Shown in pieces: positions 17,342 to 28,640 of a stretch of DNA of 64,000 bases. Source of the stretch: Emiliania huxleyi CCMP1516 (Eukaryota; Haptophyta; Isochrysidales; Noelaerhabdaceae); NCBI RefSeq assembly GCF_000372725.1, contig NW_005201403.1, positions 152,890 through 216,889 of the forward strand, given 5' to 3'. Numbering within the stretch: position 1 is the stretch's first letter; each line of letters begins with the position of its first letter. The position numbers and the translations under genes were made by a program. A model generated the notes under the pieces. The model was not told the DNA's origin and made no database searches. It saw only the letters and a list, made by a program, of their open reading frames with translations.

Positions 17342-19595
17342 ATGGCCACCATCGCCCTCGCCCTGCTCTCTGCCGAGGCGTCGGCGCTCGTCTCCACGTC
17401 GCACAACGGTAGGTTTGCGCCGGCGCTCGGGCTGCGCCGCGCCGGCCCGCTCTTGAGCAGCACGGCCGCGGCGCTGGAGCTGCAGCGCAGCGCCGAGTCC
17501 ACCGCCGACGCAATCCAGCGCAAGCTGGCGAGGATACGCGAGCTCCGCCCGACGGAGCAGTCGCCCGAGGTGCAGCAGAAGCTGTGGGAGTCGGCTGGGC
17601 TGCTGCCGATGTACAAGGTGTCTGGCTCGGTGACCGGGGAGCCGTCCTTCACGCAGCTCTTCTCGCACGAGACGTGGAGCGCGTACACGGGCAAGTCGCC
17701 GTTCCGCCGCTGGCTGCGCACCGGCGTGACGTGGCGCCACTCGACCGTCCTCGCCTCGGTGTGGCCGATCTGCCTCTCGCTCTCGCTCTGGTCCTTCTGC
17801 GTCGCCTCGCTGCCCGCGAGGTTTCTGCCGCGCACGTCGCCCCTGCCGCTGACGGCGATGGGCTCTGCGATCGGGCTCCTCCTCGTCTTCCGCGTCAACA
17901 ACCTGTACGGCAGGGTGGCCGAGGCGCGGCTGCTGTGGGGGAGGGCAGTCTTCCTCTGCCGGCAGGCGGCCGAGACGCCTCCGAGACACTTCTCAGACAC
18001 TCCCCAGACTCTTCCCTGCCGCTCATCGTCCCCGGCCCTGTCAATGGGTGATGAAGTAACCTCCGAGAGTGGGACCAGCAGGCGGCCCAGACAGTCGCGA
18101 CGGCTCTCCTCTTCGACCGCAGCCTGCCGGCGGAGCGAGCGCCCGCCTCGCACGCAGCCGCGTCTAAGGTGTGCCGCTACCTCGCCGCCTTCCCCTGGGA
18201 GCTGAACGCCAAGCTGACGGGCAAGGGCGACGGCGTCGGGAAGACGCGCGGCTTGCGGCCCGGCGAGGACACCGACATCCTGCGCGTGCTCCTGCCTGCC
18301 GAGGAGGTGGACTTCATCGGCCAGGCGCGCTCGCGGCCGCTGCTGCTGCTCGGCGCGATGCGGAGGCAGCTGCACGCGCAGCTCCGCGTCGGCGCCGCCA
18401 TCGCCCTCGAGGCGCGCCGCAGGGCTGCCCCACGCCCACGACACGCCCACGCCCCCCTGCGCCCTCAGGCACGCTCCACCCGATGGTCTACCGCAAGCTC
18501 GAGGAGGCGACACCGCCCGGCCCCTCCCGCGCACCTCGCCACCCTGCTCCGCCCTCCCCTCCCGCGCACCTCTCGCCACCCTGCTCCGCCCTCCCCTCGC
18601 CGTTCCTCTCACCCTGCTCCGCCCTCCCCTCGCCGTTCCTCTCACCCTGCTCCGCCCTCCCCTCGCCGTTCCTCTCACCCTGCTCCGCCCTCCCCTCGCC
18701 GTTCCTCTCACCCTGCTCCGCCCTCCCCTCGCCGTTCCTCTCACCCTGCTCCGCCCTCCCCTCGCCGTTCCTCTCACCCTGCTCCGCCCTCCCCTCGCCG
18801 TTCCTCTCACCCTGCTCCGCCCTCCCCTCGCCGTTCCTCTCACCCTGCTCCGCCCTCCCCTCGCCGTTCCTCTCACCCTGCTCCGCCCTCCCCTCGCCGT
18901 TCCTCTCACCCTGCTCCGCCCTCCCCTCGCCGTTCCTCTCACCCTGCTCCGCCCTCCCCTCGCCGTTCCTCTCACCCTGCTCCGCCCTCCCCTCGCCGCC
19001 GCAGGACCTCAAGGAGCTCGACCTCGTCGTGGGCGGCTGCGAGCGCGTCTTCTCGTCGCCCGTGCCGCCGACGATGTCTCGCCACCGTCCTCCGCTGCAC
19101 TGCCTCTACGCCGCCCACGACCCTTCCGGCACCCTTCCTGCAGGTCGCGGCATGTGATCCGCTGCATGCTGCTCTGGCTGCTCGGGCTGCCCGCCGTGCT
19201 GGCGGGCAGCATGTCGCCGGCGCACATCTCGCTCTGGGTCTTCCTGGTGAGCTACATCTTCGTTGGCATCGAGGAGGTTGGGGTGCAGGTCGGGCACCGA
19301 GCTGATGCGTCGCCCGAGAGGAGTCGAGATCAGCCGAGATCAGCCGAGATCAGCCGAGATCAGCCGAGGTGAGCCGAGGTGTGGCGTGCAGGTCGAGCAG
19401 CCCTTCGAGATCACGCCGATGACGCGGCTGTGCAACGTCAGCACGCACCTGAGGAGGAGGAGGGCAGCGTGGCGGCGGGTTGCCTTCAGCGCGACGAGGA
19501 CTGCTCTCTAGGTCATCATGCTCAACCTCGAAGAGGCCCTCGCGATGCCGCCGCCCGCCGAGGCAAGCGAGCAGGGGGGCGGCGCAGATGAATGA
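17342..19595 (+). CDS. bestrophin-family anion channel (plastid-type)
   Basis: N-terminus [20 protein letters not shown] could be a targeting leader. The first exon (to about 17962) has [20 protein letters not shown] (TM) and [20 protein letters not shown] then [10 protein letters not shown], the bestrophin signature GLLLVFR.N..Y.R..E.R.LW. Later exons read [43 protein letters not shown] and [20 protein letters not shown]. They end with [13 protein letters not shown] joined to [15 protein letters not shown] and a last exon [20 protein letters not shown]. The family forms pentameric chloride/bicarbonate channels; algal members sit in thylakoid or envelope membranes. One intron is almost wholly a 33-bp minisatellite, another a GATCAGCCGA array. 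Several junctions appear to be AG|GC. Confidence 0.85.
18577..18998. repeat. 33-bp minisatellite, about 13 copies, in bestrophin intron
   Basis: Near-perfect tandem array of a 33-bp CT-rich unit containing CACCCTGCTCCGCCCTCCCC. The unit length is divisible by three, so long artificial open frames run through it on both strands. It lies between the KLEE and DLKELD exons. Confidence 0.95.
19319..19376. repeat. 10-bp GATCAGCCGA tandem repeat in bestrophin intron
   Basis: Five to six copies of GAGATCAGCC. The same 10-bp word, in either orientation, builds parts of introns near 9.85, 15.61, 21.1, 46.8 and 60.06 kb and an intergenic patch at 39.0 kb. Confidence 0.9.
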
Positions 19596-20177
19596 CACAG
19601 CTCACAGGCGGGGTCGCCTTGCTGCTTGGGTGCGCGCGCCTCGTGTCTGACCAGCAACAGGACAAGAGTCAAGGGAGCGCTGAGCGCTCTCTGGGCGCGT
19701 GCTGCGCGCGCGGTCATCGCCCCCTCCCCATCAGTATGGTATCCAAAATCTATTTCATTTCGGTCCCATGTCGTTCTGCTTCTGGCATCTTTCATTACTT
19801 GCATCATTTTGCATATGTGCATGCACATCGCGTGTGACACGTTAGCAATGCGTGCCCGCACATGTGTGCATCTCGTGCATGCAGAGTGTATGTGTCATGC
19901 GGGGATGTGTGTCGCGAAACGCGGCATGGGAGTACGTCAGTACGAGCAATCATCAGACTCACAATTCAGAGACAGATGACAGACACACCCGGCCTCAGTG
20001 CATTGCGTTGAACTGCAATACGACGATTCGAAAGAGTGTCACAATCAGTGTGTGCGCCAGCGCCTCCCCTTCCACCTCTCGCGCCCGTTCTTCCGAATGC
20101 GCCCCCATAATTACGCGCCGTCGCGGTTGTCAGTGCGCGTTCCGGCCGGGCACACTCCCGCCTCCGACCACTGGCCC
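19596..20177. other. 3'-3' intergenic region, lower GC
   Basis: Between convergent bestrophin and GT31-like genes. Contains AT-richer sequence near 19730-20040 and no recognised gene or RNA. Confidence 0.5.
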
Positions 20178-22391
20178 CTATTTGGCCGCCGGCCCGAGCC
20201 GGCACAGCTTCCACTGCTGGCAACACTCGAACGTGCGCATCGCCGCTTGCAGCTCGGCCGACGCGCCGCCCGCCTCGGCGCGCACGGCCGGCCACGCCTC
20301 GCACTCGCCTACACTCGGCGCCATCTCGTGTGCGTGTCACCTCGGGTCCTCTCGTGAGGTGGAGGGGGCGGGAGTCGGGCGGGCCGAGGAGAGGCGACCA
20401 CGCCGGCTGCGCCTTTGCCCGCGCCGCCTCGCGCTCGAACATCTGCCCGCTGCGCAGGTGGTGCGAGACGACGAAGCGACTCGCGTCCATCGCCCCGTAC
20501 GTGGCGTCTCGCATCGCATCGGAGACCTGTTGTTGTTGGTTGACTCGTACTCAGCGATTGAGTGCCAATCACAGCTCGCGTCTCGCACCGCGCAAGAGGC
20601 CTACACTCCGCCACGCACACGCACCACTCGCTCACCCGGAGGCGAGGCCGCGCGCTTCACCGCGGGGGAGAGGGCGGGGCGCCGAGAGGAGGGAGAGGGA
20701 CAGGTTGGCCGAGCCGAGTGCGTAGCCCAGCGTCACGTCCGAGTAGCCGCAGTCCTACCGCCAGTCCACCCCACCCCGTCAGGCTGTAGGGAGGCCCTCT
20801 GGCAGAGCGGTGCCTTCCCCGCACCGGCAGCGGCACCCAATGCTGCGGCCTCCCTTGCGTCGCCCGCCCCTTCTCGACGAGCCCCGCCTGTGAACAGCGT
20901 CTCTTCACACCTCCTGCTGTGAACAGGTGCCCCGCCCCTTCTCGACGAGGCGCGCCACGTGCGGCGAAGACGCGAACCAGTCGCCTAGTGTCGTTGTGGT
21001 CATCGCTGGTGGTAGTGGTGTGGGATGCGAGCCCGCCTAGTCCTCGCCAGGACCTAGCCCGCCCCTCTCTCCACGCCCGCGGGATGTGATCTCGGCTCAT
21101 CTGCGCTCATCTCGGCTCATCTCGGCTCATCTCGCCCAAGTCTCCGCCCATCACCGTCAGGGCCCCGACCACGAATGGAAAGGGGCCGTACACGCGCCGC
21201 TCCTTCGGGCAGCCGTGCCTGTGAGAATGGCACACCAGTCAGCATCACAACATTCTCACCATCAGGAGCCCCTCCCGGCATGCGTGCCTCCGCGCGTGCG
21301 CCGCGCCGACCGGCCCCGCCTACAGAGGCCGTGCCTCGGACATGTCGTGGACATGTCGTGGACACGGGCTGCCATCGGGCCGACCAAGCCCGCCGACCAG
21401 CCGCAGTGCCTGGAAGGGTAACACACGGCTCCTGATGTCGTTACAGCATCCTTTCGAGGCCCGCCACCCACCACAGCACCTCCACTCCTCTGTCACGAAA
21501 GAGTCGTACTGGAGGTAGCCTAATAAAATAAATAATGGTAAGTAAATAAAGAATAAATATTTATTAGAGTCGACTGGAGGTGCCTCCGTACACGCGCGGC
21601 AGGCCCGCCGCCGGCCGGAGGAAGGAGGCGAGCCTGTTGCTTGGATGAGTTAGGGGTGGCTGTGAATGAGTAGGCCCGCCGGCCGGCCAGAGGAAGGAGA
21701 GGCGGGCCTCGCGACGTCGACGAACGAGTCGTCGTCCGCCTTTAAACAATCACAAACATGCTCATACTCGTCATCATCGTTCTTCGTCACGCATCATCTG
21801 CATGAGGAGTCGTCCGCCTTTGCGTAGAAGGAGGCGCCCGGGTAGGCGACCGGCGCGTGGCGGAACCACGCGAACAGCTTGTCGATGCACGAGTAGATGC
21901 CGCCCGCCTCGTTGAAGTCGGACGCGTCGACGACGGCAAAGTCGTCCTTCCCGACGCGCCGCCGCTCGTCGTCGAGCTGCTGCACGTCGCGAGGCGAGAG
22001 GCCGCGCTTGCCCACGACGAAGCGAATCAGCGCCGGGGCGCCGACCTGCAGACGTACCGGGGCGGGCCGTCAGTGGTGGGCTGCCTTGGCGCCGGGCAGA
22101 GGAGATGCCCTCCGCCTCGGCTGCTGGCACGAGCACGGTCTGGCGGATCCACTCGCGCGTCTTTGGCGTACGCGGATTGGTCACGAAGCCGAGGACCAGA
22201 AACGTGGGCGGCGACTCCTGAGCCGCCGCGTGGGCCGCGCCTCGCCTCCGCCGCCGCTGACGGTGGAGACGGTGGAACACCCGGCGGCGCTCGCTCAATA
22301 GGCTGCGCTCCTGCGCGACGGCGTTCGAAACATCTTTCGACAGCACGCCCTGGAGCTCCCCAACCACGGAGGCAAGGCTGTCGGCCGGCAT
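20178..22391 (-). CDS. GT31-like glycosyltransferase (beta-1,3-galactosyltransferase family)
   Basis: Exon 1 (from 22391) begins MPADSLASVVGELQG and has PPTFLVLGFVTNPRTPKTRE then WIRQTVLVPAAE, matching the family opening LVLGI.S....R..IR.TW. Exon 2 reads VGAPALIRFVVGKRG and GGIYSCIDKLFAWF, ending FYAKADD (the D-x-D-like metal site, KADDD in relatives). Exon 3 (about 21226-21130) has CPKERRVYGPFPFVVGALTV; exon 4 (about 20760-20690) DCGYSDVTLGYALGSAN, the ED(V/A)..G acceptor-site motif. Later exons give TYGAMDASRFVVSHHL and a Cys-rich end TFECCQQWKLCRLGPAAK. Such enzymes add beta-1,3-linked sugars in the Golgi, usually from a type II membrane anchor. None is seen here, so a 5' exon may be missing. 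A dispersed repeat abuts the start. Confidence 0.7.
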
Positions 22392-22988
22392 GCTGTTTTG
22401 GCGCAAGCAAAAAAAACTCTTCGCGCAGACCCGTGTTTACTTTAAGGCTTAAGCGAGAAGCGGCGAGAGACTGCGAAGAGAGATAGGAAGAGGCAGACTC
22501 CCTAGGGTGGGCGACGGCTAGCGCATCACACACCTCTCCTTAAAATCCCTGTGTGTGTGGTGGCGGCGTGCCGTCCTCCCATCCCTCCCTTTGATCTCCC
22601 ACACACAAGCATCAAGAACCCGATGCTCCGGCTCGACTGTGCCGGCACACACTGCCTCCTCGCGCCTGCTGCCAGCAGCCGTCGCGGCCCGTGGTGCACC
22701 AGAGAGAGAGGTCGACGCGTTGCCCCCGCCGGCGACCCCGCGCGCTGTGCCTTTTAGGACAGGTGGGTATATTTATTTACCAGGAAAGTGCCGTGTTAGG
22801 TCGTGCGCAAGCGTCAGCGTACATTCCCTCCCAATTTATTTAAAAAAGTACGTAAGAGCCACATACATTGAAAAAGTGGTACATGTACTCAGGAGCGTCC
22901 TGGAGGTACTCGAGACTCTTTCGAGGTCTCGTGAAGAGGCTCGACAGTGTGACCTTCCTCGCTCCCGCCAAGCCTCCCAACGGCCGCG
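22392..22988. other. divergent promoter region
   Basis: Holds the repeat copy above and, at about 22855-22880, GTAAGAGCCACATACATTGA, which recurs at about 57938-57960. No gene recognised. Confidence 0.5.
22453..22588 (+). repeat. dispersed repeat tail, copy B
   Basis: Contains AGACTGCGAAGAGAGATAGG, AGGGTGGGCGACGGCTAGCG and CTCTCCTTAAAATCCCTGTG in the same order as copy A at 33330-33472, with high identity over about 130 bp. It lies directly upstream of the GT31-like gene start. Confidence 0.9.
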
Positions 22989-24573
22989 ATGGACCTCGAC
23001 CAGGCTCTCGGCATGGTCGAGCTCGATCGCCTGTGCTCCTCCTCCCGCTCGCAGCTGCACGAGGCGCTCGTCAACCTGCTCCAGTCGCAGCAGCCGGCGA
23101 GCGCGAACCTCTCGATGGCGACGCGAGCGACGCTCGGCAAGCGCGGGCTGGGTCAGCTTGAGGTGGCCAAGGGCTCGCTCGACATCGCGAGTGACCTCTC
23201 CGCAATGGTGCTCGGGCGGACGCGCACAGCGCTCGCCGATCTCGAGGCCGCGCAGTCTTCGATCGCCGACGCCGACGCCCGCGCCATCGCCGCCGAGGCG
23301 GCGGCGGCGGCAGCTCGGTCTCGGGCCGAGGCGGCGGTGGCGGATCAGACGGCAGCGCTGCGCGCCGCAGTGGACGATGCCACCAGCAGGGCCGCGGCCG
23401 CCGAGGCGCGCGCGGCGGCCGCCGAGGCGGCCGCCGCAGCTGCGGTGCGCGAGGCGGCGGCCGCGCGCGAGTCGGCGGCCGCGAGCGAGGCGTCCGCCAC
23501 CGGGCGCCTGGAGCTGGACGCGCAGCTGGAGCGGGAGCGCGGTGTGTTGGCGCGGCTCGCGGCGGAGAACCTCCTCTTTGTGAAGCGCCTCCAGCAGTCC
23601 GAGTCGGCGCGAGCAGAGGCGGAGCGCGAGCGCGCGGAGCTGCAGACGCGCTGGAGGGAGCAGACCGAGGAATGGTTCCGGCGAGCGACCGACGAGCTGC
23701 AGTCGCAGCTGCTGGTCGACTGGGGCACGTCGGGCGCGGTCGCGGCCGAGCTGCAGCAGGCACGCGAAGAGGCGGCCGCGGCGGCCTCTGAGCACGCACG
23801 CGAGGTGACGCCGCCGCCACCCGCCGCCACCCGCCGCCACCCGCCGCCACCCGCCGCCCGCCGCCACCCGCGGTGGCGCGAGCTGTCCCCTCCCCTCTAG
23901 GCTGCGGGCGCGGCGGAGCGAGAGGCGGCTCTGCGCAAGGCGCTCGACGCAAAGAGCGAGGAGCTGGCCGGCGCGTGGACGGAGTCGGGCGCGGCGCGCG
24001 AGCGGTGCGAGCAGCTGCAAGCCGAGGCGGAGGCGCGGGCGGAGGAGGAGGCGGCGGGGCGCGCGGAGCTGCGGGTGGCGCATCAGCAGGCGAGCGAGGC
24101 GCGCGCCAGCGAGAGCAAGCTCCGCGCCGTGGCGGACGACGCGACGGTCGAGGTGACGCGGCTGCGCGCGAGGGCGATCCGCACGACTTGTTGAAGACTC
24201 ATTCGATCCACGAACCACTCAACAGGTGATGCGGCTGCGCGAGAGGGCGATCCGCGACGAGCAGGCGCCGGCCGAGCTGCGATGCCATCCCGCTCCATCC
24301 GTGCCTGACACTGTGAATGGCGATCAGGCGCTGGCCGGGCTGCGCGCGTCGCTGCACGGTGCCGAGGAGAAGGCGCGCGTGGCGCAAGCGGTCTCGCAGC
24401 GCGCGCGCGCCGAGGTGTCTGGCGAGCACAACGCGCTGCTCGAGGCGCAGGCGCGGCTCGACTTTGCCGAGGAGGAGACGAGGTCGCTCAAGGCGCGGCT
24501 CGACGCGGCCGAGAGAGAAAAGTCCTTTTTGCTCGCCGCGTGCAACCAGGGAGGCAAGGCGGAGCGGCTGTAG
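22989..24573 (+). CDS. long coiled-coil protein
   Basis: Starts MDLDQALGMVELDRLCSSSR. Almost the whole protein is Ala/Glu/Arg-rich heptad sequence (AAEAAAAAARSRAEAAVADQ; RAEAERERAELQTRWREQTE), predicting an extended coiled coil. Three exons: 22989 to about 23800, from about 23901, and from 24226 to the stop after NQGGKAERL. The first intron is a CGCCACC minisatellite. The second (about 24153-24225, 73 nt) lies exactly between two 32-bp direct copies of exon sequence. No catalytic domain is seen; probably a structural or basal-body/cytoskeletal protein, by composition only. Confidence 0.65.
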
Positions 24574-25153
24574 CAGAGCGCGGTGCGCGCACCCGCGCCA
24601 CGGCCCCGCGGATCCGCGCGTTACGGTAGACGCGAGAGCGGTGAAGGGGCACAGGTGGTATCCGTGCAGGGAGAAGGGGGGGAGACGTGAGACCACACCG
24701 CGAGCTCTGCGGTTGCAGACGTGGGCCGCCACTACGCTCGCTACGCACTACCCCACTAACCGGCGCTACCCGTACCCCTCGTACTTTACCCCGGGGACCC
24801 TTTACTCGCCGTTTCGACGCACGGGGCCATGGGGCTGACATATACACGCTTGTCGCGCTTCGTTTTTTGTGCTTTTCAAAACAGATCCTCTACCTTATAT
24901 GCGGCAACCGGCACGCACAGCACCCAGAGAGATGTACATAAAAGGAAAAGGCGATCTGCCCTGTGTGGTCGGCAGATCGAGTGAGAGGGTGAAGTAGCCT
25001 GGGCACGCCACGGCTTTGGGCCCTTGCACGCGGGCGAGGCGCTGTGCGGCTGCGAACTGAACTGTCATCCGGTAAGCGGCGCTGCGCTGCTCTCCCCTAG
25101 ACCATCAGCCACGGGGTCGGGCGCCGCCGCGGCGTTTTCCGCCGAGGACTCGC
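24574..25153. other. 3'-3' intergenic region
   Basis: AT-richer around 24840-24960. No recognised gene, repeat or RNA. Confidence 0.5.
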
Positions 25154-27612
25154 CTACACGCAAGGGCAGTGGTGAGGCGGCGAGCAAGGGGCCGGGGCGG
25201 CCGCGAGCATAGCCGCACCGGGAGTTGGCTCCGGTGCGCCGCCGAAGTCCGCAGCGAACGCCGCCGGTGCGTCCTCATCGCCAAAGGCCGCGAAATCCGA
25301 GGCCGGGGCGTCGGACTTTGCCGAGACGTCCGCCACGTCAAACGCCGCAAAGTCCGACGCGGGCGCCTCGGCGGCGGGCGCCTCGGCGGGCGCGTCGTCG
25401 AACGCTGCAAAGTCCGGAGGCGACGCGTCGGACTTGGCCGGCGCCTCCGCCGCGTCGTCGAACGCTGCAAAGTCCGACGCCGCAAAGTCTGCCGCGGGAG
25501 CCGCCGGCGCCGACGCGCCAAAGTCTGCGAAGCTCGCGGTGCCCCCGCCCGCGCCGAGTGGCTGCGCCGGCAGCGGCTCCGTGTCGAACTCATCGTCATC
25601 GAACGACGCGTCCCACTGCGCACTCGCGCCCCCCCCGCTGCCGTCCTGTAGCACCTGCGGCGCACGCGCGCGCGGCACGGTCACAGCGCGCGCGGCGCCC
25701 ATACCTCGCCACATCGCAACGCATCTCCCCATCTCCCCATCTCCCCCCGCCTCGCCCCGCGCATCTCTCCGCGCCTCGTCGAGCTCGGCGCCCATGTCGT
25801 TGACAAAGTTGCGCTGCGAGAGCAGCTGCGCGAAGTGCTCGAGGTACGGGCCCTCGCCTATTGTCACCGCGCTCGCTCGTTCACCGCTCACTCATCAGTG
25901 ATGGGCCGAGGTACTGGGCCCGCGCCGTCCGAGCCGCTGTCCTCGCCCGAACTCGAGTTCTCTTGCTGCGCGCGCAGCTGCGCCTGCAGCTGCAGGGCCC
26001 GCTCCAGCTCGCGCGACCCGTCGTACTCGTCGCCGTCCGAGTCCTCGTCCGAGGCGCGCTGCGGCATCTTGCCGCCGAGCGGCTTGGACTGGACGTTCTC
26101 CCAGGAGGCGAGCAGCCCCGACGGGCCCACAAACTCGTCCCAGCCCTCGACCGCCTCGAGCGCCGACGAAATGCTCTGCTCCCTCGCCGCCGCCTCGAGC
26201 AGCGCGCGCAGCAGCACCATCACATAGGCGTGCCCCGACGGCCGGACCGCCATCTCGCTCGAGGCGGTGGCGCACTCCATGAGGCGCTGGGGCAGCTGCG
26301 CCTCGACCAGCAGCGAGTGGAGCACCTGCTCGCGCGTCGCCGCCGACTCGGCCGACTCGGCGCTCCGGTCCGACAGCACCACGTCGATGAGGGCCGCGGT
26401 CCGCATGTGCAGCGCGTTGCAGTGGTGCGGCAGCAGCAGCAAGTCGAGCACGACGTGGAAAAAGCCGAGCTGGCAGAGCGCTATCAGCGTCTCCGGCTCC
26501 TCGCGCCGCAGCGCCTCCTCGAAGAGGGCGAGCAGCTTGCAGCGCGTCACAGCCTGGGGCCGCGGCATCGCTCGCGCGCCCTTCTCGGGCAAGAAGCGGC
26601 TGATGCGCTCTGGCAGCTGCGCCGGCGTCGCGATGGCCACGAAGAAGGCGTCGACCGACTCGGCGACGCCACGCAGCAGGTGGTCCGCGCACGACGGGCT
26701 ACTCGCCCCAATCTCGCGGCAGCGCACGAGCAGCCTCACCAGCACATCGAGCGCGGGCAGGTTGAGCCCGCCGCCGCCGCCGTTTGGGTGGCCGGCGGCG
26801 CCGAGGCACATCTTGAGCAGCGTCTCGCACCTCTCGCGGGCCTCGAGCTCGGGCTCGCAAAAGCAGGCGGGCAGCGCCGGGCTCGCCTCGAGCAGCGTGG
26901 TCAGCAGGGCCGACGCGTTCTGCGCGGCCTCCGGGTTGGGCGCCGCCAGCTGCTCGAAGAGCGCCGGCACCAGCACCTCGTGCGGGATCCACGCCGCGGC
27001 GGGAGGCTGCAGCTGCTGCGCCATGCCCGGCTCCGCCATGACGGGCTCGCCCACGCAGAGCACCGTCAGCATCTGAAGCACCGCGTCGGAGCCGAGGTGC
27101 GCCATCAGCCTCTCCGTCAGCCGCGGCAGTGCCAGCTGCGAGCCGCTGTCGGCGGCCGCCGCGCCCTCCCACAGCGCAGAGAAGCTCGCGGCGAAGCTCT
27201 CGGGCGAGCACTTGTAGAGCGCGATGAGGACCTTGGCGGCGTAGCCGATGAGGACGGGCGGCAGCGGCGGCGACTGCTGCAGGATCGAGAGCAGCTTCTC
27301 GACCAGCCGGCTCGAGTCGGCGAGCAGAACCTCGTGGATCGAGTTTACGTCGCAGCTGAGCACCTCGGACGCGACGTACGGGTACTTGAAGCGCCGCGCC
27401 TCGGAGTCGTCCTCCGCCGGCATCTCGATGACGTAGTCGATAAGCCTGGCGGCCGTCGCCGACTCGGTCAGGTAGTCGAGCAGCTTTGTGTTTTGCGACT
27501 TGCACTCCTGCAGCAAATCGTCCTCATCGAGCAGCTGCTCGAGGGTGAAGCCCTCCTCGCTGCTGAGCAGCGTGTCGATGGTCGACGTGCCCGCGTGCAG
27601 CGACCAGAACAT
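25154..27612 (-). CDS. SAPS-domain regulatory subunit of protein phosphatase 6
   Basis: Starts MFWSLHAGTSTIDTLLSSEE then FTLEQLLDEDDLLQECKSQN, and RRFKYPYVASEVLSCDVNSI: the diagnostic opening of SAPS/PPP6R proteins (MFW....S.ID.LL......LE.LLDEDD.LQECK.QN..L). The helical-repeat domain runs to about residue 480. Exon 1 ends at 25888 (CTGATGA|GTGAGC); exon 2 reads GPYLEHFAQLLSQRNFVNDM; exon 3 starts VLQDGSGGGASAQWDASFDD and is a disordered acidic tail with four DFAAF motifs. The family recruits PP6 to substrates in cell-cycle and nutrient control. The extreme C-terminus (ending HHCPCV) is uncertain. Confidence 0.9.
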
Positions 27613-27877
27613 GGTGCCGCGCCTTCAGGCGCACGGCAGCTCCCCTGTGCGCGGCCCGCGGCACAGGGGCGTCAGAGCGCGGACGCCGGACCTTGCGGAG
27701 AGCGGGTCTCTGCGCGCGCGCGCGGCGGGCGAAGGCGCAGCACGCGCTGGGTGGGGAGAGAGTGTCGGGCCGCGCGCGCGCGTCTCAGCCGCAACGCGAG
27801 CGAGGCAGACAGCAAGTTTATGGGGTCGAGCGCACCAGGCATTGAAAAGAAATAACCGCGCCGCGTGGGTACCCGGA

Positions 27878-28075
27878 GGGGTGGGGGAACGGACGCAAGG
27901 AAGACTTCTTTTCGAGAGGCTTCTCCACGCTCCGCTCGTCGACTCCCACGCTCTCGTCGACGGCGGACATGGGCTCGACGAAAGCGCGGCAACTCAGGCG
28001 AGCCAGGGAGCTAGCGGAGCAGCAGGCGGCGGCGGGAGCCGGAGCGGGAGCGGAGCCGCATCGTCCCGCTCCTGT
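27878..28075 (+). pseudogene. truncated duplicate of the zinc-knuckle gene 5' end
   Basis: Nearly identical to 30020-30245, including the 5' flank (GAAGACTTCTTTTCGAGAGG), the start codon (27969) and about 30 codons (MGSTKARQLRRARELA). It then diverges into unrelated sequence, so it carries promoter and N-terminus but no domain. Confidence 0.85.
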
Positions 28076-28471
28076 GCCTCATCGCTCTCCTGTGCCCCAC
28101 GAACCCTTGCACGTCTCGCGCGCGCGGCGCGCGTGAACAGGGCCGCGTGAACAGGGCACCACGCCATTCGCTCTCTAACCTGGCAACCCCCTGTCTGCAC
28201 GTCTCGCGCGCGCGTGAATAGGGCGCTACTGGATGAGGGGATGAACGCCGTGGTGCAGAGAACCCGTCTCCTAAAATTGTTACTACAGCCGTTTTGCTTT
28301 GGGGATACATTGGAGGAGGAGCAGGAAGGCAGGAGGGCTGTGTCGGAGCTCCGATCCTTGTGCTTGTCTCCCTCGTTTGGCGCGGCATCGAGGAGGCAGC
28401 GACGGGCTAGAAACAAAGGCACAATTCCCTTTTTAGTAACGTGCTAACAACTATCGAAATCGCACCCTACG
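28076..28471. other. no gene recognised
   Basis: Lies between duplicated blocks. Short internal repeats of CACGTCTCGCGCGCG and GTGAACAGGG occur at 28100-28220. AT-richer to 28450. Confidence 0.5.
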
Positions 28472-28640
28472 CTATCCTCCAAGCTTCGACTTGCCCCACT
28501 CGGCCATGATCTTGTCGTCGTCGGTCTTGTTCCCCTCCTCGAGGTCGAGCCGGTTCCGGAAGCCGCCGCCCGTGCCGGTGATCGTCGGCGCGATCGGCAT
28601 CGATGGAGGCAGCTGGAAGATCTCAGAGCCCGTCTTAGTC
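28472..28640 (-). pseudogene. orphan 3' exon of an unknown gene
   Basis: The minus strand reads TGSEIFQLPPSMPIAPTITG, then GGGFRNRLDLEEGNKTDDDK and ends IMAEWGKSKLGG followed by a stop (28474-28472). The composition is clearly protein-like and resembles the C-terminus of a conserved protein, but I do not recognise it. Upstream it runs straight into the duplicated block at 28643-28745 instead of a matching exon, so it is probably the severed end of a gene. Confidence 0.45.

Noticed and set aside
17323-19305. Very long open frames through 18.2-19.0 kb on both strands (over 300 to 550 codons)
   Set aside because: They are driven by the 33-bp minisat unit, whose length is a multiple of three, and overlap conserved bestrophin exons in other frames.
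25861-27855. 664-codon plus-strand frame
   Set aside because: Exact antisense of the conserved SAPS coding exon; GC-rich codon bias keeps the opposite strand open.
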